From assembly GCA_904063045.1 (NCBI GenBank), contig CAJFCJ010000011.1:1054001-1118000 (forward strand): 64,000 nucleotides of DNA. Reading direction: 5' to 3'. Positions 1-14,400 of the stretch are shown in pieces. Made by a program: the position numbers and the translations under genes. Within the stretch, counting starts at the first letter, position 1. Every line of letters begins with the position of its first letter. This DNA is from Dimorphilus gyrociliatus. Its lineage: Eukaryota > Annelida > Polychaeta > Dinophilidae. A model generated the notes under the pieces. That model did not search any database and had not been told where the DNA came from. It worked only from the letters and a program-made list of their open reading frames with translations.

Positions 1-1076
1 GTGAAAGCATTTCATTTACACATGTAGTTATTTTTCTTGCTTTCAATGTCTTTAAGCATAATCTGCATAAATGTGTGTCGCTTGTTAAGCATATATGCAA
101 TATGCTGATTATCATATAAGATGGGAACATAGTATACAATATATACACATACATGTATGTATGTGTGCAATAGTTTCTATAGTACATAATTAATAGAGCT
201 GATATGCAGAATATCTATATTTAATGCAAGTAGTATATATATATATACATTTATAGATTCATGTATATAAATTTTGGTAATGAGACTTTCTTCATTGTTT
301 TTAATTAAATAAAAATCATATTTTTGTATACCCAAGAACTAAAAGAAGCTACTTTCAAGTATCTATTGTTTTCTTCTTATTTTCATATTCTAAATATATT
401 TTCTTTATAAACAAAACACCTATTTTTCATTACAAACATATCATTTTTTGCTTTGTCATCATCTTCAATTTTATGCTCGTCATTTACTTGTAACTTGATT
501 TAGTTACCTAACGGTTAAATTTAATTTTAAACCCAGTCCTTTTTTCATCATGTTTCTCTTTTCTCATATTCTTCTATTCTGTTTTTTTTATTCATTTAAT
601 ATTCAAGATTTCCAAAATTGAAATAAAAAAGTCATGTGATCATAAAAAATGCAAAATATTCATAATGAATATTTCTTATTAAAGAAACATATAAGCCTTT
701 AATGTTGTCGTTTTATCGCTTCAAAGAATTTTAATCATAAAAATTTGACTTGTTGCGGCACTGTTTAGTTCACTATATTGCTTATGCATGCTAAGCTCAA
801 ACATTCATCTTCGACGCTTTTAATATGCTTACAGTTTTTTCAATTCACAAATTATGTTATTTATTAATTAATGCTTTTCAACTCAAATTGAAAAAAAAGA
901 GAAAATACGAAAACGTTAAAGATAAAAGAGACGTTTGGAAGAAAAGTTTTACAGTTTTCATCAAACGCCTGAGAAAAAATTATTTAACAAAGAAATAAAG
1001 CAAAAAAAATTAATCGGCTACTTAAGTCTCTTTTTTTTTTAAAAAAAAAGCAAGAAATCTCTTTGTAAAAATCATT
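1..1076. other. A+T-rich intergenic sequence
   Basis: I see no gene here. The stretch is A+T-rich with short TA runs near 235-250. It would contain the promoter and 5' UTR of the TRPC gene if the first exon proposed at 1077 is right. No convincing TATA box or initiator could be singled out. Confidence 0.5.
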
Positions 1077-4000
1077 ATGGGCGTTCTACGAGGCAGGAAT
1101 GACAGTGAAGCTCTGGAATTTTCGGGTAAATAAACCTTAAAATCTTAGATTTCCAAATCGATTAAGCGATAAATGTATAGCCTTCAACTACAATTTGTAA
1201 AAGAAAAAAGACATTCATTATTCTTTTAGTTGCTTGAAATTAAGTTTCCATTGCGCTAAAAAGACTATTGTTAAAAGATTGTTTATTTTGGACAATTTGT
1301 AAAAAAAAGAAAAGGAATGTTTAAGCTCAGAAGTTTTAAACTAATGGATATTTCTTGTTGACTCTTTAAGTAATCAGGGAAGAAGGAGACGTTTCCGAAA
1401 TGACACCGATTAATTAGTATAGCAGAAGAAATTACAAAGAGCATGACTATTAAGAAAATGACCATTTGCCATTTTGTTTTCTCTTTCGTAAACGCTAAAT
1501 TATTAATTAATTCTTCTTTATTCAATTTTTTAAATTTTCCATTCGATTTGACTTTTTATTCTAATTGATATTTTCACTTCAAAATATTAGTATTTTTGCT
1601 ATAGATGGCGCCTGTTTCTCTTTATCAAAAACTTGGAAACGTTATCGATTTAAACTCAATTAACTATCGAATTTGGAATGCGTCCCATATATATGAATAT
1701 GAGTTGATTGTTTGTAATTAGAATAGTCGACATTCTCTTTACAATTTAAGTTCTATTATACTCAATAATAGTATCGTTCCTCTTAAATCGTCTATGGAAT
1801 TCTGGGTAAGTTCAATACTGCAAATAATTAAAAAGATACCTATTAGCGACGAATAAATGCAAATAGATAGATGCCACTTAAATAATCGACTACCAATTCT
1901 TTCACAACATGACTAATACAGCTTTCTATTCAGTATGCTTAATAAATATAATGGCGACGTTATATAAGACGTATCATCAAACTATTTATAGTCGAATAAC
2001 AGGTCTAATTTAAAAAAATAAGGTTACTTAAAGCATAATCTTGGTCTGTATCTTCCCCTCTAACATCTATCATATTTAAAAATACAAAAAATTTCATAAA
2101 TCTGCATTGTTTATGGAAAATTTTTACACTATTTCAATACAATATTAATATTGTTCATCAACGTTTACAGTATGAATATTCATAAGAGATCTTCGTCTTT
2201 TAATTACTTTTGTTCTCTCCACGAATATTTCTTTTATTTATTAATGTTTACAATTTTCAGTTTCTATAATTCTCTAACATCGATATAAAGAGCTTTTAAT
2301 TATAAAGCAAGGAATTCGATCTCTAATTTATCAAACGTAAATTACATAATAGACGTAACAGATAAAATTGTTTATAAATTAATCAAAACTATTTATAACA
2401 GAAGTTAAATGCTTTAAATGCATAATTTGAAAAGCTTCTCTGGACGGCCAATGAATATTAATAACCCTAAATATTCATTAATATAAACAAAAATAACGGT
2501 AGAATAATAAACAATCAATACTTACATGCTTTTATAAGCGTGTACAGTTGTATATACAATAACACAGTAGTATTGAATATGCATGTGCATACTAGGGTTA
2601 TTTATGAATTTTTCAAGTACTCATAATTATTAGATATGCAACATTTTATAATCGTTATTTTACGGAAATGTCGGAAACCAATAACACGCGTGTTACACTA
2701 TTTTATTTCTTATGACAGGTGAGACGGTCAGTCCGGCTGTCATGGATCAGGTTTATAAGAAATATAAGGAAACGAAAATGAATCCCCAGAAGTTGATGGA
2801 CGAGCTGGGGATTGACGTTACGTCAATGGACAATAGAGAAACTCTTGGAATGGGTATAGTTAGGAAGGAAACAGAGCTAAATCATGATGAAAAACTATTT
2901 CTTTTGGCTGTGGAGAGAGGAGATTTACCTTCGGTCAGAAGTAGTTTAGAAGAATCATTAACTTATATGAATATTAACATTAACTGCGTTGACCCGCTTG
3001 GAAGGACAGCATTGTTGATTAGCATTGAAAATGAGAATATCGAAATGATTGAATTGCTCTTATCCTTTAATGTCGAAGTCGGAGATTCATTATTACATGC
3101 AATAAATGAGGAAAACGTCGAAGCCGTTGAATTATTGCTAGGTGACAAACATATGTTGCTTAAATACTAATTAATTTGTTAACAATTAGAGAACCAGAAT
3201 AGCTGTAACAAATATAAATTTCTGTTTACTTTTTCGAATAGCATATCAAACAAACAAGAAGGATTTATCGGGCTTGTTGGGTGCAGTGCCTTCTTCTTCT
3301 TTTACACCCGACATAACTCCTATCATACTAGCTGCGCACAGGGATAATTATGAGATTATAAAGATTCTCTTGGATAGAGGAGATAGAATTGGAAAACCCC
3401 ATGACGTACGTTGTTCATGTCTGGAATGTAAAACAAGAGCTGCGGAAGATAGCTTGAATTTATCTAGATCAAGAATTAATGCTTATCGAGCTTTAGCGTC
3501 ACCTTCTTTAATCGCTCTGTCCAGTAAAGATCCAATCTTAACTGCTTTTGAGTTATCTTGGGAACTAAAGCGATTGTCTAGGTTAGAAAATGAATTTCGA
3601 ATTGAGTATGAAACTCTTTCTAAAAGTTCACAAGACTTTGCTGTTGCTCTTTTGGATCAAACTAGAGGTTCGAAGGAATTAGAAGTGATTCTAAATCATA
3701 ATTCAGCAGGACTTAGCAATGATGGAGACAGAGAAAATCTAGATAGACTCCGTTTGGCTATTAAGTACAAACAGAAAAAGTTTGTTGCCCACTCAAATTG
3801 CCAACAATTATTAGCATCATTTTGGTATGAAGGTTTGCCCGGTTTTAGAAGGCGTCACATTATATTTAAGGTTCTATTAACGGTTACTATATGCATCTGC
3901 TACCCAATCCTGTCGATTCTCTATTTGTTATTACCCAAATCCTTTTTGGGAAGGTTTATGCGTCAACCTTTTATCAAGTTCATCTGCCATTCAGCGGCAT

Positions 4001-7000
4001 ATATGAGCTTTCTATGTGAGTAAATTAGCGATTAATTCAAATTGTTTTGTTTTACTTGTAATTAACTTAACATATTGTATTCTTTCATTAAGTCACTTAT
4101 CGTTATTATTATTTTTTAACAGTTTTACTTATTCTGACATCGCAGAGGATTGAGAGTACAATTAAATATGGAAATAACCCGCAAAAGAATATTAGAGAAG
4201 TTCGAGGTGCTAGTCCCACAATAATTGAGTGGATCATTTTGGCATATGTTTTAGGTCTGAACATTGATTACAATGTTAATTAATTATTTAGCAAAAGTTT
4301 ATATTTCTACGTGTAGAAAAATATTTACTTTACTCTTATTAACATCCACAAGTCTCACGGTTAATAAGTTCGGGTGTGGATACAAGTAGTTATAACTAAG
4401 CAAGGTTGAAAATGTGAAGGGCGTGGTTGATATTGGTTAAGTTATTACATTAACATAATTCTATCCGTTTCAAGATAGTAAACGTGAAGGGGTTTATACG
4501 CCCTGTTTATAAAAAATACACTTGTATATTTACCCCGGTATATTATTGATTATCTCGAAACGCGTTTACATTGATAAACTACCTGAACTGCAACCATAGT
4601 AACAAAGTCTTGCTCTCTTGCTGTTGACAATATTGTTCCAATTTCAAAACTTCCTGTAGCTTTACCTGTACAAATAGTTACTGTCCTATAGATTATAATT
4701 ATTAATGTTTAGTTAAAAACAATAAATTTTCTTTTTTCCTACAAATTAGGATTCACATGGATAGAAGTAAAGCAACTGTGGGATGATGGAGCCAAGGCCT
4801 ACGTGCAGGACATGTGGAATATCTTAGATTTTATACCCAATGCTTTATACATCGCTACTTACACCCTGAAATTAGTTGCATATTTAAGAGTTCAAGATGA
4901 AATAGCCCAAGGACATACGGACGTTGCCAATCTACCCAGATCCCAATGGGACGCTTACGATCCAAATTTAATAAGTGAGGGTCTATTTGCTACAGCAAAT
5001 ATATTTTCATCTCTGAAGCTCGTCTATATATTCATCATTAATCCACATCTGGGCCCCCTGCAAATTTCACTTGGTCGAATGGTTATAGATATATTGAAAT
5101 ATGGCTTTATTGCTGTATTGGTTGTTTTCGCCTATTCTTGTGGTGTTAATCAATTATATTGGTTCTACGCCGAAGCTAAACAGCGTGACTGTGACATTTG
5201 CACTGCCGAAGGAGGTTCAGCCTGTGAATGCGACAAATATCTTGCAAAGTAAGTAGTAGCTTCGTTTGGTTAATTACTTATCCCCGTTTCCTTTCCCCCA
5301 AGCATTTCAATTTATCCATTTCTCCCCATTTTTTACTCCTTTCTCTATTACATATTATCCTTACACCCTTTCCCTCAAAATTTATATCATTTCAATTTTC
5401 CGTGGTAACTGATTCAACTTCTCAGGAGTCAAGAGAACTGTCCATGCGATAAATATAGGCTTAGCAAGTGAGTGGCGCATTTCCCGCTGTTAACGCCATC
5501 TCTAAAGCTTTCTATGTGTCATATTCGCTCAAACTGGCATGTTGTACCTTTTTTTGTAAAGAAAAATTATATACATACACCATATGTATTTCTGTAATTT
5601 AACCAAATAACTATTGTTTTAAAAAAAATTGTATAACAAGCCATCACGCACGCATATTATGTGTTCTTCTTTATGTGCAACACTGGCCGGAAAAGCAAAA
5701 ACATTAATTTATTAATATCAATATTTTATGACAAGTATTACTCTACTATTAGCTTTTATTACTTTTACTTTTGTTATGCATAAGTTGTCTAGTCCTCTTC
5801 TTTGTCTATTCTTAACTATCTCTGCTCTTTTAAGTATCTCTCGATCTTAAAATTTGTTTTAGAGTATAAGAGGTTGTATATGTGGATGAATACTTATGTA
5901 AACTAATATATAATTGTATTGTATATAGAGTTAGTATACAGTATACAAATATTCATATTAGTATGTAAAACTGTATACTGTATATCTATCTTTATTTTTA
6001 TCTTTATCTTCTAAACTCCTTTTTTCTATTGGCTATTTGATTATTCTTTCTATTATGTTATTCAATCCAAATCTTCCTTTAAATTATCTGTAATATTAAA
6101 GATATTAATAGATTCTATATAAATTAATATAAAAGATGAGGAAAGTTAAATATTATTAAATATGCATGTATCATATTTTCTCTACATTATTTGTGACGTA
6201 TGATATTGAATCAGAACGCAATGCTTTGAAACGTCATTATGCTTTTGTGCCCTTTGAGCAAGCGACATGTAGTATTACAGCTTCTACAACTTTCTTTTAC
6301 TTTTTTTGCTGACAATATGTAAAATCTATCCTACTTTTTTTTGCTTTTTTATTATACTTCTCTGTTTATCTAAACTATATTTCCGGCTTAATCTTCTATT
6401 TTGTATTCTGAACAGCCTCTTTGAAATCATGCAATCGCTTTATTTTGCTATGTTTGGTTTGATTGAAATTAAGCATTTTGAGTTGAAAGAAAAGCATACG
6501 TTTACTGAATTTGTTGGTAAAACCATGTACGGAACCTACCTTTTTATTGCTGTTGTTGTCTTAATCAACATGTTAATTGCCATGTTGAGTAATTCTTATC
6601 AATATATTCAAAATGATTCGGATGTTGAATGGAAGTTTGCCCGGTCTAAATTATGGTTATCATATTTTGAAGAAGGTGGAACTCTTCCAACACCTTTTAA
6701 TATCATTCCTACGCCCAAAAGTGTTTATTATATATTTCGATGGATCAAAGAGAAGCTATGTGGCTGCCGGGAGGAGCAGAAGAAAAGTAAATGGCAAAGT
6801 ATAAGAAAATTAGTACAAAGGGCTAGTGAAAAAGAAGCTCAGTATCAGTTAGTCATACGAGATCTTATTAAGCGGTATATAATGCAGAAACAAAAGGGTG
6901 CTTCTGATAAGGGAGTAACTGAAGACGACCTTAATGAGATTAAACAAGATATATCATCGTTCAGATATGATTTATTGGAGATTTTAAGAAACAATGGAAT

Positions 7001-7578
7001 GAAAACTCCTACATACTCGCATATGCCTAAGAGTAGTACTAATTCGTTTAATTAATCATTAACGTCATAAGTAACTTTTTTTTATAACTAAACAGGAATT
7101 AAGAGAAAAGGTTCTAGAATGTCAAATCTTGGTCGGCGAATGGGTATGATGACAATGGACTCTCCAAATACGCCTGACGTCCGTCTTCGCCAAATCGTTC
7201 AAAAAACATCCGGAATTACAAGATCAGAGAGTGGTGGAAGTTCAATTGAAAGCCCTAACACACATAGAAAGATAATTCGAGACAACTCGGATGGATCTAT
7301 AGGAAAACAAATGCTTAATGAGCGAACTGCCCCAACACCTCCTGTAGTTAAAAACGATACTATTAAAGAGGAGCATGAAGAAGACGATCAGAAGAGAACT
7401 GCAAATGATACGGCTAAAAGAGATAAAGCGGTGTCGAAAAAAGCTAATGAACTACAGTTAGATTGTAAAAAGCCACCCCTGTCGCCTGACGACGGTACCA
7501 AATATAATAATTTATATTTAAAATCTATTCAATTGAATTCTAACTTTTTTCTCTTTACGAACAGACGGTCTAGTCTAA
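1077..7578 (+). CDS. TRPC4/5-like cation channel, about 982 aa, nine exons
   Basis: Receptor-operated, Ca2+-permeable plasma-membrane channel of the TRPC family. Proposed exons: 1077-1125, 2719-3141, 3242-4015, 4123-4254, 4750-5248, 5426-5467, 6416-7032, 7096-7494, 7565-7578. All phases agree. Exon 1 is the least certain: it starts at ATG 1077, and its Gly codon is completed across a 1.6 kb intron. Seen in order: N-terminal ankyrin-type repeats ([20 protein letters not shown]), the TRP_2 linker ([20 protein letters not shown]), six membrane segments, the conserved stretch [12 protein letters not shown] before S5, the pore helix, S6 ([17 protein letters not shown]), and the TRP box EWKFAR with [13 protein letters not shown]. 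The C-terminal tail is Ser/Lys-rich. The end is ambiguous. Splicing 7495-7564 gives a stop at 7578; keeping that A+T-rich 70-base segment runs the frame to 7724. The pore helix reads SLYFAMFGL where vertebrate TRPC4/5 have LFW. Family call is firm; subtype within TRPC is inferred. Confidence 0.9.
1602..1612 (+). promoter_or_regulatory. CTCF/YY1-like core motif
   Basis: TAGATGGCGCC inside TRPC intron 1. It matches the 3' half of the animal CTCF consensus (AGRKGGCRS) and also resembles a YY1 site (ATGGCG). It is one of a series discussed in the findings. Confidence 0.35.
5426..5467 (+). other. 42-base duplicated cassette exon in TRPC pore turret
   Basis: This exon has a good acceptor (TTCTCAG) and donor (AA/GTGAGT). 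It is a multiple of three and is phase 2 on both sides. Its product [11 protein letters not shown] repeats the end of the previous exon, [10 protein letters not shown], and the nucleotide sequences also match around TGCGA[C/T]AAATAT. Because of its size and phase it can be skipped or included without changing frame. Confidence 0.7.
5491..5503 (-). promoter_or_regulatory. CTCF-like core motif
   Basis: Reads AGAGATGGCGTTA on the minus strand, just inside the 948-base TRPC intron at 5468-6415. That intron otherwise holds only low-complexity A+T-rich sequence with short palindromes near 5930-5985. Confidence 0.3.
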
Positions 7579-7724
7579 AAGAGAAGAGAATGACATTTCC
7601 AAATCAGCAAAGAGAGCACATCAGCAGTAGACGTTTTGCAGCAAAAAAAAAAGTAATTGATATTGTCTTGTCAACAAATTACCGCTTGAACAAATCAACT
7701 ATAATTATCGATATAAATAGTTAA

Positions 7725-8491
7725 ATTATTGCTTATATGCACTGCAGAAAAATGCAAAAAGGAATAAAAAGGCTTCAATAATAAAGCTCAATTATTATTT
7801 AAATATTAATTTTACAAATAGACATTAAACTTCAGTCAAAATCCACAATAAAGTTTTATTTTCAATGCTTAATTTCAATGTGTTTTTTAGTGTAAAAAGT
7901 GCTAAACCATAAATCACAGCTTGAATAAGTACTAAACACCTTTAAAAGTAGCTATTTCATTGTTATAAAATACTCATAAATATATTCGGCATGGTATATT
8001 CACTTAAATCATTTGATGAATTAGATATATAAATAATTATTCTTAATATTTAAAGAATTAAAATTTCAAAGCCGACGTCAATATGAGTATCGGTTGTTTT
8101 TTTAAGTGAAAAGGAAAACCAAAACAAAATTAAGAAGTACATAAACAAAAAAGACACGTTTTTTCAAGCCTGACGAAAGTAAAAGTAAGAAGATATGCTT
8201 AGTGAATGAATGTTTTGCTCGTATTCATTTTTTTTTTAAAAGAAAATGAATAGAATTTGAATAAAACATATTCATAATTTCTCGTTTTTTTCTGGATAAA
8301 TTGGAAAATAAGACTAGACGCTACAATATTCAAAACATTTACAAATAATTACATTTTTCTCTATTTTAACATTTTTCGTCCAGTTATTTTCCTAATTATG
8401 TTGATTAACAAAATGTGCAAAATAAATATGTACTACTATTTTTTTACTCAAAACGTCATATAAAAAAATCTAGGTGATTTTTTTTTGCTCC
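7725..8491. other. Convergent intergenic spacer
   Basis: Lies between the 3' ends of TRPC (+) and the MAM gene (-). A+T-rich, with AATAAAG at about 7778 and 7847 that could serve as TRPC poly(A) signals. No open frame of interest. Confidence 0.5.
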
Positions 8492-11400
8492 TTATGTTGG
8501 ACATGTTCCTGGTAGTAATTGGATATCGTCCAGAGCTATATCTCCCGAATATTCCCCTCCTCTTATACCAGTAAAACCTATTCGAATATTTGGACTCATA
8601 GTTTCAATGTTAACTTGATCGCCTATCCATCTATTTCCTTGTTGTCCAACTTTCTTCCAGATGATTGTGTCTTGAGATCCAATTCTTGTAAAGACATTTA
8701 GTTCGTTTATATGAAATCCGTACATATGATATTTAAATTGGAGACATCCTCTTCCACCAGTATTCAATTGAGGTAAGAGAATTCTACAAAAAGTCACAAG
8801 TACTGTGAAATTATATGTACTAATATCTTACAACTCTTACTTGGCCATATCTCCTCTTCTCCTCGGTTTACTCGCTTCTATAAAAATGTAATACTCGCCA
8901 TTGTACGCCCTGTTTGGTCCTGTCATTTTTGACGGAGTCTCTCCCGACTGAAAATATATTTAGTAACTTTTTAAAATATTTTATATTATTTAAGCTTTTT
9001 ACTAGCAAAGACCAGTCGAATGCATCTCTCTTATCTTGTTCCATTCTACAAAATGTGGCAATGTTGCCACCTATTTCGAATTTGCATTCCCATAGAGTAA
9101 CTTTAAAGTGAATGTATTTATTAACATGTATATCAATTTTTTTAAATTTAAGTATGCTTTTCTCTTATGTCTTACCAGTAGATGAAGCTTGGCAGGGACC
9201 AAATGTAAAAATAACATTATCAATAGCAATGTCGCCGGAGTAATGACCAGAAGTAGCCGCTTCAAATTCAACATTTCCGCCCGAAGACGGTAATGTCAAA
9301 TCAACTGCAGCTTCCTTCCAAAGATTTTTTTGATCGCCAGATATTTCCCAACGTTGAATCCTTTGAAAATTTGTAATTGAATCGCTTTGAAAAACTCTAA
9401 GAGAATTAATATGATAGCCGTTCATGCAATACCAAAATCTTAAGCATCTTGCACCACCACTATTTATAACTTGACCATCTAGTTTTAATCTAGCAACCTG
9501 CCCATCACCAGCCTTTGAAGCCTCTATGTACAAATAACTACTTCCTTGCTGAGCACGAGTTGGACCAGTAACAGGTATTGGAACATTGTTAATCTTTCTA
9601 TCGAAGAGTTTGCCAGATGGAGTTTTTCCTGTACCTTTCAACCACTGTAAATCGTCTGTGTGTATTTGAGAAAGGTAACATTGACTAGACGTAGAAACTC
9701 CAACATTTTCAGCGTCACAACTAAATCTGTCTCCAGAACATGAGTTTGGATTGATAAGAATGGAATCTACAGCTATATCAGATTGAATTCCAGAGCCTCT
9801 TTCGGCAACGAAAACAAGTTGTTCGTCGCGTTTAATTGCATAATCAACCTCAACACTTTGCCAACTTCTAGGTTGCTCATTAGTCCTGTCAAAAATCGGT
9901 TTCATTTCACCTGCAGCTGTTCCGTAAACAAACAATCGCTTTACGTCTCTTCCATACATATAATAGTAAAAACTCAAGCATATGGCTCCGTCATAGTCAA
10001 TCGCAGGCGTATGAATCCTTAGTAAAAGCAACTGATACGTTTAAGAACTCAATAGAAAACTTAACACATACTTAATTCTGTCATTAAAAGAAAACATTCT
10101 GGAATTGAGAAAAATATACCAATTCCCGCTATGTGCCTTATCCGGGCCAGTTGCATCTGATGGTGTTGGTCCATTAATTCGTTGCCAGTCTCCATTATCT
10201 GCTTTGCTTTGTACCATTTGACATAAATCAAATTCAAAAGTACATTGGAATGGTAAACGAACTGTTTAAAGTAAAAATTTCAAAGAAAATATAATAGTTT
10301 TTATCCGATACTTATAAGATAAGTGCTTGAAGTTGTAAATATTTAGCACTAAAATCTGTATCCAAATGAAACCCGGCCACCAACCGTATAAAAATATAAC
10401 AATAGCAAAAACTATGTTAACACTGAACAAGTATTTGAGAGAATAAGCAAGTGAAAAGTTCTCTCAATTTAAACAACTTTACCCAATATAACTGCTGCAA
10501 GAGTCGTAGGCGGAGGGTCTGAGGAAAAGGCAGTTGGCGGATGATCTTGGAAAAATGTAATTTTTGTTTTTTGAATGAAATAATGAACTTATAAATGACG
10601 AAACAGATTGGAGAGAAATTTGACGATATGATGATGACTTTCTCAATAGTAAGAAACTTTGTCATATCTCAAGAGAGTGTATTTTTTTAAAACCTACCTG
10701 TATTAGTGGTACAACTTCCTGCTGTTATGCTTAAACGATCTATGGCTATATCGCCGAATATTCCATTTCCTTTAACAGCTGTAAAACGAATAGAGTTTCC
10801 TGAACTAATTCTAGATTCTATATTTGCTTGTCTCCAACTATTTCCTTGATCACCAGTACTTGACCAAAGATTTTGCAAATTATTTGATACAAATAACTGC
10901 CCCATGTTGATCCCAAACATATGATAGTCCATTCGAATACAGATGTCACCACTATATCGAATGGGCATTGTCGATATTCTAAGTGAAGAGAAGAGGTCTT
11001 ATTAAAAATAATTAATTTGTAGCAATAATAAGAAGCATACATTGCTCTGGCACTGTTCGTGTTGACCGCACTTGCCCTAAAATAGATATAAAACTGTCCA
11101 TCTGAAGATCTATCTGGTCCTGTCTCAGAGGTTGGTGTTGGGCCACTTATCCTTATCCAATTTTGGTCATCTGATGTTGACTGAACAAGCCCACAAAGGT
11201 CGGTATTCTCAAAGCTGCATTGAAAAGGAAGACCGCTCCCACCAGAATTGTCATTGTCAAGACATCGACCTTGTTCTATACGCAAGTCATCTATGGCTAT
11301 ATCCCCTGAAGGACCTGCAAAAACAAATGAACTAATCCTTTTATCTTTTTATATTGAAAAACAAACAAACCCTCGTTTGCTGATGCATCAAAAAGAATTT

Positions 11401-14400
11401 TATCATTTTGAGCCTCAATTCTAATGTCAATTTGAGCTGGTCTCCAAACATTTCCCTGATCTCCGTGCTTACTCCACCAATATGCCCCTGAGGCTCTTTT
11501 TTCAGTATAAATAGTTAAATGACCAACTGTAGAACCATACATCATATAATAAAATGACAAACAAATGTCTCCTATATGATTTATAATCGGTGTCTCTAAA
11601 CTTCAATGGTAGAGAAATGAGGTAAGCTTAAAAGGATAAAAAATAATTCAGTATACTTTGCTCTGTCACCAGCTTTTCTTGCCCTTGAATCAGCTAATAA
11701 ATACCAGTTTCCTGCAAACGCTCGTTGGGGTCCACTATTAGTGGCGGGAGAGGATCCTGTACTTCTTAACCAATCAAAATCATCATTCTTCAACTGTAAC
11801 ATTCCGCATAGCCCAATTGTTTCAAAGCCACAAAGAAGAGGCAGTTGTGCTAAAAGTGTTAAGCAAAACTAATAGTAACTTTTATTGTAATAACTATACA
11901 AATTTACAATTCTGACAGGATCCTGCACGAATGTTCAAATTATCAATTGCAATATCTCCGAAAATACCATTTCCCATTACTGCCTTGAAAATGATTGTAT
12001 CCATGGATGCCAGTACCAAGGTTAAACTCTTCTTTTTCCAGACATTACCTTGATTACCATGACTCTCCCAGGAAGGATTATTTGATCCTTGACTTCGAGT
12101 ATACACAACTAGGGATCCAACGTTGACACCATTCAAATTATAATGAAATGATAGACAAACACTAGTGACGAAATTGAACACGGGTGTCTCTAATAGCGCG
12201 TTATCTCCAGCACTTCTACCGTCAGCTTGAACGTAAAGATACCAGGCACCCGATTGAGCGCGAGTAGGTCCGGTGTTAGCTATAGATGATACCTTATTTG
12301 TTCTTGTCCAATCAAATTGATCTACCCCAGAGTGAATTTTATTTTTCAATTGACACCATCCTTTAAGGGTTTAAAATCAATTAATTTTTTAGGGTTTTTC
12401 ATATTTAATCTTACCATTTTCAACATCGCATGACCATGGTAAAGCTATTGAAGGGCATTCTCTTGGTTCTAAATAAAAGTCATCTATTGCAAAATCAGAC
12501 TGATCCCCATTACCTCGTCTTGCTATCAAACCAACCCTGTCATTACCTGACAGAGATATTTGTACCTGGGCGTTTATCCATATGTTTCCCTGATTTCCAA
12601 CAATTTTCCACCAAGGATCATTCGGGCCGCGATTTTGCGTCCAAAGTGTTAGTTCGCCTACGTTAGCACCGTATGCATGGTAGTAGAAATTAGCGCAAAC
12701 GGGGCCTGTATATGAGAAGGATGGAGACTGCATTCCAGCCCTATCTGGTCCACTATTAGCTTCAAAGTACATAAAATATCTTCCTCCCTTGGCAAATGAT
12801 GGCCCAGTATTTGGAGTAAAAGTTGGCCCAGTGTGCCTTCTCCAGTAGTCATTTCTCTCAAAGGTGTTAAAAGAGCACAGATCATTCTCAAAATTACAAC
12901 TCCAAGGTATCGAACTTCCCGATGTTTGGCAGGCGCCATTTGTTATACGGAGGGAGTCCATAGCTATATCACTAAATCTACCATTTCCCACAGTAGCCAC
13001 AAAACCAATTTTGTCCGAAACCGATAAAGTAGTTGGCACTCTAACTATTTGCCAAATATTATCTTTATTACCTGTTTCTTGCCATATCGGTCTATTTTGA
13101 GTTTTGCTTTGAACATAAACTAAAAAGGAACCCTGGTTTGCTCCGTACATATGGTAGTAAAATTCAATACAAACATCACTTGATCTGGCAATCAATGGTG
13201 TTTCTATTCTGCAAACAAAATTAAGCTTAATAATGTTTAAACTTGCTATTCAAAGGTTTAGAAATATCATAAATGGTATTTACATAGCTTTGTCACCACT
13301 TCTTGTTCCATCAGCTTCAACAAAAGTATACCATTGGCCACTTTCTGCAGCAGACGGACCAGTAGCTGCTGTAGGAGTCGAGCCAATCCATCTTAACCAA
13401 TTCAATGGAGCAATTTCAGTTTTTCTTGCAGTCATACCACAAAAATTTTGCTCGAAATTGCAGGTGAAGGGTAGCGAAATTGATGGAGCTTGAAAGCAAC
13501 TTCCAGAACTTACTTTGATGTTATCGATAGCAATATCTGATCGAAAGTCTGGACCTTTAATACCCTCAAACCCAATTCTTCTTCTTCCATTTACAGAGAT
13601 TTTTTCTTCCTTCCATTCATTCCCTTGGGTTCCTGATCTAGTCCAGACTATGTCCTTAGGGCTATCACGTCCAATAGCCGCTTGAGTTATAATATTTAGA
13701 GTGCCCATATCTGAACCGTTCATGTGATAAGAAAACTCGAGGCATATTTCCTCTTGAAAAGGTAAGGTTGGAAGGAATATTCTAGCCGCATCATTTGATC
13801 GCTGAGGATCACTAGTCTCGATATAGATATAGTATTTACTTTGATTATCTCCAGTAGTTGGACCTGTATTCGATGTTGGCGTTTTTCCAGTATATCGTTG
13901 CCAATCAAAAGAACCTGATTCAAAGAGCGAATTCGTTGCATCTGTCATATCTTGGACCATGTTGCAAAAAGTACTCTCGAAATCGCACGTAAACACTGTT
14001 CAAGTAAACAGATGATACATTTTAAAGAATGAATAGTGCTCTATACATGTTAGATCAATAACTCTTTAGGGTCACTGAATTGTTTGAGATTTTTATTTTT
14101 TTAATGTAATTATAATATAAATGTTGCAATAATTAATTATGACGTTGTTCAAACAAGTAATTAAATCTTGTACTCAGATTTTCTTAATATCAAGTACAAA
14201 CTAATAAATTAATAAACAAAGAAATTTCATGGAGATAAATGTAAACTTCGTTATATAAATCTTTTTATTTAGAAATAGAAATTGAAAAAAACTGCAATTT
14301 ATATTAAAGTACAGAATATGAAATGGTACTATTACGATAATAGGTGTACTTACACAGATCCTGAAGATAAACGTTTGGTACATTTATAAGTACAAGAACA

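Noticed and set aside
10082-10120. Possible intron donor GTATAT in MAM exon 10
   Set aside because: Reading straight through keeps the MAM strand (NWYIFLNSRM) in frame and reaches a better donor at 10071.
12430-13100. Plus-strand and out-of-frame ORFs over the MAM exons
   Set aside because: They are shadows of the well-supported minus-strand coding sequence.
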